Shown here: piece by piece, positions 32,818 to 39,932 of the stretch
Position numbering within the stretch: the first letter of the stretch is position 1
Layout: each line of letters starts with the position of its first letter
DNA from: WRMS01 sp038562165
GTDB taxonomy: Bacteria; Bacillota; Peptococcia; DRI-13; UBA5745
Length of the DNA: 64,000 nucleotides
Assembly (NCBI GenBank): GCA_038562165.1
Contig: JBCFAO010000002.1
Location: 73,447 to 137,446 of the forward strand
Direction of reading: 5' to 3'
The notes under the pieces: model-generated
What the model was told of the DNA's origin: nothing
The model's input: the letters and a program-made list of their open reading frames with translations, nothing else
Databases searched by the model: none
Program-made: the position numbers and the translations under genes

Positions 32818-32881
32818 AAATTCTCCTCCTCAATATTCGTTGTTTAATGAATTTGACGGCTTTTAAGGCATTCGATTGCTT

Positions 32882-33916
32882 TTAAGGCTTTAGAATAACC
32901 TTGATGGCTTCTCCCCTTTGGGTCAGTTCAACTCCCTTATGGATTTCCTCAAGGGGCAATACGTGGGTTATATATTGGTCAACTTCAAACTTTTTCGTGG
33001 CAATGAGCTGGAAGGAATTAAAGTTGTCGATATGGTCATAGCCGTAATGGCCTATAATCATTAGCTGATTATAATGAACGATATTGGAGTCGATTTCGGT
33101 AAGGGCGCCTTTTTTAACTCCGCCAAAAAAGACAACCTTGCCTCTTTTGGCCGCCATTTCGATAGCCTGCCTTTGGGCCAGGGTTGAGGGGTTGGCGGAA
33201 ATGATGACGTCGGCTCCCCAGCCATCAGTCAATCTTTTGACCTCACTAACCGGATCCGCATTATTGGAGTTGATCACCTCATCGGCGCCGAAGCTTTTGG
33301 CCAGCTCAAGACGGGAGTCTAAGACCTCGATGGCGATAACCTTCACCGCTCCCCTGAGTTTGGCGGTTTGAATATGCATACAGCCTATGGGCCCTAAGCC
33401 GATGACCACCACGATATTGCCCAGCTTAACATCTGCGTTTTCCTGGGCTGCATATACCGAGGAAAGGGGCTCCGTCATAACGGCCTGTTCATAAGTCATA
33501 CCCTCGGGAATTTTTATTACCTGTCCCCGTTCCAATATACTCTTTGGCAAAAGCATATACTCGGCAAAGCCGCCGGGGATAGTGGTGCCCGGCACAGTAA
33601 AGTTCTCGCACTGGCTGTACCAGTTTTTTTGGCATGCCCTGCATTTGAGGCAAGGTACGATGGGAGAAACATAAACCCTTTCCCCCAGGGCATAGCCCTC
33701 TACAGCGCCGCCGATTTCCACAACCATACCGGTGATTTCATGGCCCAGGATCTGGGGGTATTTGATGCGATGATGGCCAAAGCCAATGGTGCGAATATCG
33801 GAGCCGCATAAGCCCACAGAGTCGATCTTGATTAAAACCGATTCCGGATCAACCTGAGGCTTGGCTACTTCTTCAATGCGTAAATCACCGGGGCCGTATA
33901 AAACTGCTGCCTTCAT
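32882..33916 (-). CDS. Zinc-dependent medium-chain polyol/sugar-phosphate dehydrogenase
   Basis: 344 residues of the MDR superfamily, close in type to galactitol-1-phosphate and sorbitol dehydrogenases. Catalytic zinc region: GLCGSD and GHEITG. Structural zinc: four cysteines in PCLKCRACQKNWYSQC. Rossmann motif GLGPIG near residue 172 with an acidic residue ending the second strand (VIAIEVLDS), favouring NAD. The natural reaction would be oxidation of a secondary hydroxyl of the phosphorylated substrate delivered by the PTS. Its start overlaps the transketolase stop by 4 bp (ATGA), and its ribosome site AGGTGG lies in the last transketolase codons. Confidence 0.88.
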   Translation of the reverse strand: MKAAVLYGPGDLRIEEVAKPQVDPESVLIKIDSVGLCGSDIRTIGFGHHRIKYPQILGHEITGMVVEIGGAVEGYALGERVYVSPIVPCLKCRACQKNWYSQCENFTVPGTTIPGGFAEYMLLPKSILERGQVIKIPEGMTYEQAVMTEPLSSVYAAQENADVKLGNIVVVIGLGPIGCMHIQTAKLRGAVKVIAIEVLDSRLELAKSFGADEVINSNNADPVSEVKRLTDGWGADVIISANPSTLAQRQAIEMAAKRGKVVFFGGVKKGALTEIDSNIVHYNQLMIIGHYGYDHIDNFNSFQLIATKKFEVDQYITHVLPLEEIHKGVELTQRGEAIKVILKP

Positions 33917-34926
33917 TTTTTTATCACCACCTGTTTCATTTTCAGATCAAAGTATTCGGTAGCAGCGGCTGTCCCTTGAAAATCCTCCTCTCTGCAGTTG
34001 CTGCCCGTAAGATTTTTGGCGGCGGTTACCACTTGATCGGCGGTGAGATTGTTTAAACCGCATTGGTACTCAAAGGAACCCCCTCTTGAATAAGCATCCG
34101 GGATGCCTATTCTTTTTAATGGGAGGCTGAACCCCGTCTCGGACATGATTTCCGCAATAGCCGAGCCCAGGCCGCCGATTATGGAATGGTTTTCCACCGT
34201 AAGGACGCCGTATTTTATGCCGGCGATATAACGCAAAATAGTTTCTGTTTCTAAAGGTTTAATGCGGGAAATATGGACATGCCTTATGCTGAGGCCGCTT
34301 TCTGCCAATTGCTCAAGGGCCTGGCCGATCCTGTCCGTCATGATGCCGCTGGAGAATATGAGGATATCTTCACCCTCCCGGAGAAGGCGGCAGGGCTGAT
34401 ATTTATTGACAGGACTATCCCTGAACAAACGCGGTATTTCTCCCCGCAGCATCCTGATATATACGGGGCCTTTTTGACGGTAAGCCTCCTCCAAAACCGT
34501 TTCCACATCCGTTGCATCGCCGGTTTCGTATATGCGCAGGTTGGGTATAGAGCGTAAAACCGCAAGGTCATTGGTTGCCTGATGGGAGGGCCCCCCCGGC
34601 GTCATTAAGCCCGGCAGAAAGCCAACGAAGGCCACGGGCAGATTGCTGTAAGCCACGGACATTTCGATCTGATCCAGGGCCCTTCTGTACATGAATACAG
34701 AAAAGGTGTGGAGCATGGGATAATAACCTTCTCTGGCCATGCCGGCGGCCCAGCTAACCATATTTTGCTCCGCAACGCCCATGGAGTAGTATCTTGAAGG
34801 GAAGAGCCTGGAAAACTCCTTGACTTCACAGGAACTGCCCAAATCTGCGGTTAAAACCACTACATTATCCTTATTTTGGGCCCATTTGATCAGATTCTTT
34901 GCATGAACCCCGGTTTCTTTAATCAT
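33913..34926 (-). CDS. Transketolase, C-terminal subunit
   Basis: 337 residues: the pyrimidine-binding and C-terminal domains of a split transketolase. The catalytic Glu that activates thiamine diphosphate is in GVAEQNMVSWAAGMA near residue 53. TPGGPSHQATNDLAVLR and DAYSRGGSFEYQCGL are further family landmarks. It works with the N-terminal subunit encoded just upstream, moving two-carbon ketol units between sugar phosphates. Split transketolases include the apulose-4-phosphate enzyme of D-apiose catabolism. After the normal fold end (AAKNLTGS) comes an unusual tail containing ATEYFDLKMK, shared with the RLP. Overlaps of 8 bp upstream and 4 bp downstream show tight coupling. Confidence 0.9.
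   Translation of the reverse strand: MIKETGVHAKNLIKWAQNKDNVVVLTADLGSSCEVKEFSRLFPSRYYSMGVAEQNMVSWAAGMAREGYYPMLHTFSVFMYRRALDQIEMSVAYSNLPVAFVGFLPGLMTPGGPSHQATNDLAVLRSIPNLRIYETGDATDVETVLEEAYRQKGPVYIRMLRGEIPRLFRDSPVNKYQPCRLLREGEDILIFSSGIMTDRIGQALEQLAESGLSIRHVHISRIKPLETETILRYIAGIKYGVLTVENHSIIGGLGSAIAEIMSETGFSLPLKRIGIPDAYSRGGSFEYQCGLNNLTADQVVTAAKNLTGSNCREEDFQGTAAATEYFDLKMKQVVIKK
33934..33963 (-). other. C-terminal tail peptide of the transketolase (ATEYFDLKMK)
   Basis: Codons for ATEYFDLKMK, followed by six codons (QVVIKK) whose DNA doubles as the ribosome site of the dehydrogenase gene. It matches the RLP tail at nine of ten residues. It is not part of the usual transketolase C-terminus. Confidence 0.85.
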
Positions 34927-35827
34927 AGCTTTTAACCCCGCTTAACAAGTGGCGCTGCTTCTCCACCGAATCTCTGTTTGCGTCGTTGATCCTGAAATAG
35001 TGAAGAAAGGGTTCATATTCCTTGAGAAAATCCATATTAAAGCTTGGGTCCGTATCGCAAATAACTGCGTTAGGCTTTCCCGGGGTTTGGCGCAGCATTG
35101 CTTTGGCCAGATCCTCCGGATTATGGCCGTCAATTCTGACGGTGTCGGCCCCAAAGGCCCTCAATCTATCCAGGATATCTTCAACATTCATCACGTCTTT
35201 GGTGAGGCCTTCCACCTGATGGAAGTTATTGTCGATTACGATAACCAGATTATCCAATCGATAATGGGCCGCTGCCTGAATAGCCTCCCAGGTTTGACCG
35301 GATTGCAGCTCCCCGTCGGAAATGAAAACATAGACTTTGCCCGAATCCAGCCGGTTTTTGCGGCTTAAGGCTACTCCCGCAGCTATGCTGATGGTCTGGC
35401 CCAGGGTGCCGGCGTTTGTTTCAAAGCCGGGACAAAAATCATTGCCTATGGCTTCCAGACAAGAACCGTCGGCCCCAAAGGCCTTAAGGACCTCCACAGA
35501 GAGTATTCCCACCGCCGCCAGGGTGCAGTAAAGGGCCATAGCATAGTGACCGGGAGAAATAAAGAGCCGGTCCCCCAAGCTGCTTTTTTCCCCATAATAG
35601 GCAGAGCCGCCAAAGGGAACATAGGAATCTATGGGGCATTCCAGGGGGAGGCTATCTTTTTCCAGGGATAGCTTTAGTACCCTGGCAAAAAGGGTGGCAA
35701 GGATTTCTGCCGCGGAACTGGCCTGGGTCAGGTAACCGCCGCCCTTATCCAATATTATGTTGAGGGCATTAAGCCGTATCTCATTGGCGTATTGGGCAAC
35801 AGAGGGCTCCCGGATTTCCTTAATCAT
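34919..35827 (-). CDS. Transketolase, N-terminal (thiamine-diphosphate-binding) subunit
   Basis: 302 residues. The diphosphate-binding motif reads SDGELQSGQTWEA, ending in IDNN after the usual spacing, with Ser in place of the first Gly, a variant seen in split transketolases. A conserved His in SPGHYAMALY lies in the active-site loop. Together with the C-terminal subunit it forms a full transketolase. It overlaps the EIIB gene by 8 bp (ATGATTAA) and the C-terminal subunit by 8 bp. A housekeeping transketolase is normally one chain elsewhere in the genome, so this pair is probably dedicated to the operon substrate. Confidence 0.9.
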   Translation of the reverse strand: MIKEIREPSVAQYANEIRLNALNIILDKGGGYLTQASSAAEILATLFARVLKLSLEKDSLPLECPIDSYVPFGGSAYYGEKSSLGDRLFISPGHYAMALYCTLAAVGILSVEVLKAFGADGSCLEAIGNDFCPGFETNAGTLGQTISIAAGVALSRKNRLDSGKVYVFISDGELQSGQTWEAIQAAAHYRLDNLVIVIDNNFHQVEGLTKDVMNVEDILDRLRAFGADTVRIDGHNPEDLAKAMLRQTPGKPNAVICDTDPSFNMDFLKEYEPFLHYFRINDANRDSVEKQRHLLSGVKSYD

Positions 35828-36122
35828 TTTTTATACCGCCGACAATATCCAGTATCTTCTTTTCCAAGTCTTTCTTACCTACGCCGGTCAGATAAGGAAG
35901 GCCCAGCAATACCGGTACGCCGGCATTGACTGTGATATTTGTGCTGGTTAAAACCAGATCGGGCTGAAAGGATTTAATGTCTTCGTCCAGGCTGGAGTAA
36001 GTGGTTTTTTTAATATCGGCGCTATAGCCTTTGCTTTCCAGCAAGTCGTTAACATTGGAGGCCATAATTGTAGAAGTGGCAATGGAGCTGCCGCAGGCGC
36101 AAATGATTTTCAATTTTTTCAT
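35820..36122 (-). CDS. PTS EIIB component, galactitol type
   Basis: 100 residues from the ATG at 36122 (GGGAAAGGA upstream). The phospho-cysteine lies in KIICACGSSIATSTIMA at residues 4-20, with the P-loop-like CGSSIATS of GatB-type IIB proteins. It accepts phosphate from EIIA and passes it to the sugar in EIIC. Two neighbouring cysteines (CAC) occur; the one before GSS is the active one by family analogy. It lies 20 bp after the EIIC gene. Confidence 0.92.
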   Translation of the reverse strand: MKKLKIICACGSSIATSTIMASNVNDLLESKGYSADIKKTTYSSLDEDIKSFQPDLVLTSTNITVNAGVPVLLGLPYLTGVGKKDLEKKILDIVGGIKND

Positions 36123-36142
36123 ATAAGCCAATCCTTTCCCTC

Positions 36143-37414
36143 TTAAAAAATGCCGCCGATAATATCCATGATTTTTTGCACAGCCACGCCAATCCAACTG
36201 CTGCCTGTTGCAATACTGGTTATGGTTACAGCTCCTTCAGGCACGTCAAAGCCAACTTCGCCGGCTAAGGTGGTGATTTCCGGCCCCAAGTAAGTAGCCG
36301 TCCACAGCAGGGCAATAACGATGGGGATGCCGATGATTACGCTGCGAAATACGTTGCCTTTGGTTATACCCACGCCAATGACGGTCATATACACCAGAGC
36401 GGGCAAATCGGCCATAGGCAAAGCCTTATTTCCGGGAAGAATTAAAGCGATTAAAATAGTAATGGGAATTAAAAGCACTGCTGTAACCAGGTTGGCGGGA
36501 TCCCCCAGTATAATGGCGCTATCCATTCCGACGTAGACTTCATGGCCGTCCAGTTTCTCGGTCATATAGCCGGAAACACCGTTAGCAAAAGGCACCAAAC
36601 CCTCCATCAATATAGCCACCATTTTGGGCAGGAGTACCATTGAACCGGCCAGCCCCAAGCTGGTGGTAAGAATTCCGCGATAATCAAAGCCCGCAATAAT
36701 AGCCATTGCGGCACCCAGTATTAATCCAATGCTCATGGGCTCGCCAAACACGCCAAGTTTTTGTTTAATATTTTGAGGAGTCCAATTGATGCTATTTATT
36801 CCCGGTATCCGATCCAACAAGTAGTTGACCGGGTAAGCCACTATGCCTGCGGATTGAGAAAACAAGTGGGGGATGGTTACGCCGGGCACTTGGTAGTATT
36901 CATACATGTGTTTTTGGGTCCGGTCAGCTAAAAGGTTCAGAATGACTAAGATTATAATGGCTGTAAGAATACCGGCGATCAGGCTTTTGGTATGGGCAAT
37001 AACGATTTGGCCATATAGCATGGGACCCCAAAAATTCCAGATGTCCACATTGAGGGTTTTCGTCCATTTCAGTTTAATCATGATAAAGTTAACAACCAGG
37101 GCGCCTATTACAATAATGGGGGCGGCAATAGAGCCCCAGGCAACGGCGGCGGCAGCGGGCCAGCCGATATCCAGCATGGTAAGCCTGTTTCCGGTCATTT
37201 CACTAAAGGCTATGGCTACAGGGGAAACGGCCCCCCAAAAATAGCCGATGATTAAATTGATGCCGATAAAACCGATACCGATAGTCAGGGCGGATTTAAA
37301 AGACTTGGAAAAGCCCAGCCTGAAAATCAGGCCCAGAAAGAACATAATAAAAGGCAATACTACTGTAGCTCCCAAAGATGTAAAGGTGTTTAAAATACTG
37401 GCTAATAGTTCCAT
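36143..37414 (-). CDS. PTS EIIC permease, galactitol family (GatC/SgcC type)
   Basis: 423 residues from the ATG at 37414, with GGGGG a few bases upstream. About ten hydrophobic segments, starting LLASILNTFTSLGATVVLPFIMFFLGL. The landmark GWPAAAAVAWGS and the DSAIILGDPANL loop are typical of the GatC family, which carries galactitol and other polyols, and uncharacterised sugars in the Sgc branch. Its relatives handle hexitols, pentitols and unknown compounds. The enzyme set downstream does not match the tagatose-phosphate route for galactitol: no tagatose-6-phosphate kinase or aldolase is present. The substrate is therefore probably different. Confidence 0.9.
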   Translation of the reverse strand: MELLASILNTFTSLGATVVLPFIMFFLGLIFRLGFSKSFKSALTIGIGFIGINLIIGYFWGAVSPVAIAFSEMTGNRLTMLDIGWPAAAAVAWGSIAAPIIVIGALVVNFIMIKLKWTKTLNVDIWNFWGPMLYGQIVIAHTKSLIAGILTAIIILVILNLLADRTQKHMYEYYQVPGVTIPHLFSQSAGIVAYPVNYLLDRIPGINSINWTPQNIKQKLGVFGEPMSIGLILGAAMAIIAGFDYRGILTTSLGLAGSMVLLPKMVAILMEGLVPFANGVSGYMTEKLDGHEVYVGMDSAIILGDPANLVTAVLLIPITILIALILPGNKALPMADLPALVYMTVIGVGITKGNVFRSVIIGIPIVIALLWTATYLGPEITTLAGEVGFDVPEGAVTITSIATGSSWIGVAVQKIMDIIGGIF

Positions 37415-37446
37415 AGATTTCGCCCCCTTCATTTACTACAGTTAAA

Positions 37447-37713
37447 TCAATCGTTGTCACCTAAGCTTGCAAGATACCCGATTACCGCCTCTAAGGCTGC
37501 TTCCTCGTCGCTTCCCTGTACTTCAATTACAATTTTATCCCCCTTTCTTGCTCCTAAAGATAGCAATGACAGAATACTCTTAACATTCACCTGAGCATTG
37601 GCCTTTTTAATAAAAATTTCCGATTCATACTTGCCGGCTAATTGTGTTAAAACCGAAGCCGGCCTGGCATGTAAACCTACTGCATTGGTGACGGTAAATT
37701 CTTTTGTTAGCAT
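37447..37713 (-). CDS. HPr-like phosphocarrier
   Basis: 88 residues from the ATG at 37713 (AGGGGG upstream; the ATG at 37719 is too close). The active His15 lies in AVGLHARPAS. The regulatory serine is kept in NVKSILSLLSLGA, so HPr kinase/phosphorylase could act on it. This is an operon-specific copy; the general HPr is expected elsewhere. Placed between EIIA and EIIC. Confidence 0.93.
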   Translation of the reverse strand: MLTKEFTVTNAVGLHARPASVLTQLAGKYESEIFIKKANAQVNVKSILSLLSLGARKGDKIVIEVQGSDEEAALEAVIGYLASLGDND

Positions 37714-37739
37714 CCGCATCCCCCTATATATTGTTTTGC

Positions 37740-38198
37740 TTAACCAATCATATTTTTAAAAGATTCATAAAGGGCCGTTGCCGAAGGGCTCTCCAGCAAT
37801 TCCTTTAGCTTTTCTTCATCCTGAATAATGCCGCTTAGCTTTTGCAGGATTCCCGCTTGAGCATCGCTGCTGTTGTTGCCGAATAAGATGACAATCCGAA
37901 CGGGTATATCCCTGTTTGAACCGCCCATATCTTTAAAGAGCACAGGCTCCTCTAATGTGGCGATAGCAAGAAAAGGCTGCCGTATCCCCTCGCCTACATG
38001 GGGAAGGCTTATGGGAATAGGGGTTTCAAGGCCGGTGGGATACTGCTTTTCCCGGGCCAGCAAAGCCGGATAAAAATCCTCCGTTACGAATTTTGCATTG
38101 TTAAGATGATCCGCAAGAAAATGGAGGACGTTTTCTGCCGAGGGGAAATTCAGATAGACAAAGGAGTTGGCCTCAGAAAAATTTAAAGCGTCCAACAT
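37740..38198 (-). CDS. PTS EIIA component (EIIA-2 fold, galactitol/fructose type)
   Basis: 152 residues. The phospho-histidine is in PISLPHVGEGI near residue 65, preceded by YPTGLETP as in GatA-like proteins. ILFGNNSSDAQAGILQKLSGII matches the helical C-terminal half (landmark near residues 105-125). It transfers phosphate from HPr to EIIB. GGGAGG for this gene overlaps the end of the EI gene, only 4 bp away. Confidence 0.9.
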   Translation of the reverse strand: MLDALNFSEANSFVYLNFPSAENVLHFLADHLNNAKFVTEDFYPALLAREKQYPTGLETPIPISLPHVGEGIRQPFLAIATLEEPVLFKDMGGSNRDIPVRIVILFGNNSSDAQAGILQKLSGIIQDEEKLKELLESPSATALYESFKNMIG

Positions 38199-38202
38199 AT
38201 TT

Positions 38203-39903
38203 TTACCTCCCTAATAAATTAGCCACTTGCTCCGCCGTTTCAAGCTGCAGGGCCTTTTGGGATAAAGCTACGCATTCGTTAAAACGGCATTGGGTAACGG
38301 CTTTTTTTAATTCGGAAATTTTACGGGGAGACATGGATAGCTCATCCAGGCCCAACCCCACTAAAAGAGAAGCCGCTATTTTGTCGGAAGCCATTTCTCC
38401 GCACATGCCCACGGGGATACCGGATTTAGCGGCGCTTCTTACCACCAGATCAATCAGCCGTAAAATTGAAGGCTCAAAATAGTCCCTTAAATATTTTACC
38501 GAATTATTGTTTCGATCGGCGGCCAGGGTGTATTGCATTAAATCATTGGTGCCAATACTAAAGAAATCAACATATTTAGCCAAAACATCGGATAAAATAG
38601 CGGCGGCAGGGGTTTCTACCATGATGCCAACCTTGATATCCGGATCATAAGCCAGCCCTTCGGCTCTTAATTCCTGTTTAGCTAAGTTGAAAACCCTTTT
38701 GGCCTGAAGCAATTCCTCAAGGGTTGCAATCATAGGGAACATAATACGCAAGTTACCGAAATGAGAAGCTCTCAGCAAAGCCCGTAATTGGATTTTGAAC
38801 TGGGCTTCATATTTCAGGCTAATACGAATAGCCCGCAGCCCTAAAAAAGGATTTTCTTCTTTCGGTATATTAATATAGGGGATGTCCTTATCGCCGCCCA
38901 CATCCAGGGTCCGCACCGTTACAGGCAGGGGCGCTAAATCCGCTAAAACGGCTTTATAAAAATCAAACTGCTCCTCTTCCGCCGGCCAATCTTCCCTATC
39001 CATAAAAAGGAACTCAGAGCGCAGCAGACCAACTCCTTCGCCTCCTTGGTCAATCACACTTGCCGTCTCTTTTTGAAAGGCAATATTGGCATGGATTTCT
39101 ATTTGGCGGGCGCCGCACAAAGTACAAGCCGCTATATTTTTATCCTTTTCTAAATCTTGCAAATATTTCTGGTAATCTTCCCTTTTTTGAGCATACTCTT
39201 TTTGTAAACTTTCGTCGGGTTTGATCAGCACCTTGTTATTAATGGCGTCAACAATTAACAGATCGCCTTCATTTACTTCATTGTGTATATTCGGTATGCC
39301 CATTATTGTGGGTATGCCCAGGGAATTGGCAATTACGGCTACATGGGAGGTGGCTCCGTCCAATTCCGTTACTAAGGCCAACACTTTGCGATTATCATAG
39401 CTGATTAAAGCCGATGGGCTGATTTCATCGGCAACCAAAATGAGGGGACCCGTTAGCTCCTGCCGGCCTTCCCTGCCGCTCAAAATAGCCAGCAAGCGGT
39501 CTTGAAGATCTTTTAAGTCAAAGACTCTTTGCTGAAATACCGGGTCGTCTATCTCAAGCAACATGGAAATAAATGAGTCAAAAGAGGCGGCAATGGCTGC
39601 CGCTGCAGAAAGAGCATCTTTTTGGATCCGGCTTAAAACCATTTCAATTAAAACAGGATCCTCAAGGATTGCCTTATGAGCTTCCATGATATGTTTCACA
39701 TCGTCTGCTTTTTTATCTGCCGCCAGCTTGATTAAAGCCTCTATTTCGCCGGCTGCCTCGGAGAAAGCCGCTTTTGCTTTTTTGGCTTCCGCAGCCCCGT
39801 CAATATTTTGCTTTTCTTCATGAGAGGCCTTGCGTAAAGCTTTTTTAATAACCTTGGCCTGTCCTATAGCAATTCCCCTGCTGACACAGCTGCCCTGTAA
39901 CAT
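38203..39903 (-). CDS. PTS enzyme I (phosphoenolpyruvate-protein phosphotransferase), operon copy
   Basis: 566 residues, full enzyme I. HPr-binding helical domain, then the phospho-His in ELDGATSHVAVIANSLG near residue 187, and the PEP-binding barrel with LLRSEFLFMDR, GGDKDIPY and the active-site MCGEMASD near residue 500. It starts the phosphate relay PEP to HPr. Having EI inside a sugar operon is uncommon and makes the system independent of the general PTS. AAAGGAG precedes the start. 29 bp separate it from the regulator gene. Confidence 0.93.
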   Translation of the reverse strand: MLQGSCVSRGIAIGQAKVIKKALRKASHEEKQNIDGAAEAKKAKAAFSEAAGEIEALIKLAADKKADDVKHIMEAHKAILEDPVLIEMVLSRIQKDALSAAAAIAASFDSFISMLLEIDDPVFQQRVFDLKDLQDRLLAILSGREGRQELTGPLILVADEISPSALISYDNRKVLALVTELDGATSHVAVIANSLGIPTIMGIPNIHNEVNEGDLLIVDAINNKVLIKPDESLQKEYAQKREDYQKYLQDLEKDKNIAACTLCGARQIEIHANIAFQKETASVIDQGGEGVGLLRSEFLFMDREDWPAEEEQFDFYKAVLADLAPLPVTVRTLDVGGDKDIPYINIPKEENPFLGLRAIRISLKYEAQFKIQLRALLRASHFGNLRIMFPMIATLEELLQAKRVFNLAKQELRAEGLAYDPDIKVGIMVETPAAAILSDVLAKYVDFFSIGTNDLMQYTLAADRNNNSVKYLRDYFEPSILRLIDLVVRSAAKSGIPVGMCGEMASDKIAASLLVGLGLDELSMSPRKISELKKAVTQCRFNECVALSQKALQLETAEQVANLLGR

Positions 39904-39932
39904 TTAATGCTCCTTTCCCGTTCATCCTTAAA

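Noticed and set aside
36143..37414. PTS as a galactitol system
   Set aside because: EIIC is GatC-like, but no tagatose-6-phosphate kinase or aldolase is in the operon, and RLP plus transketolase do not fit that route.
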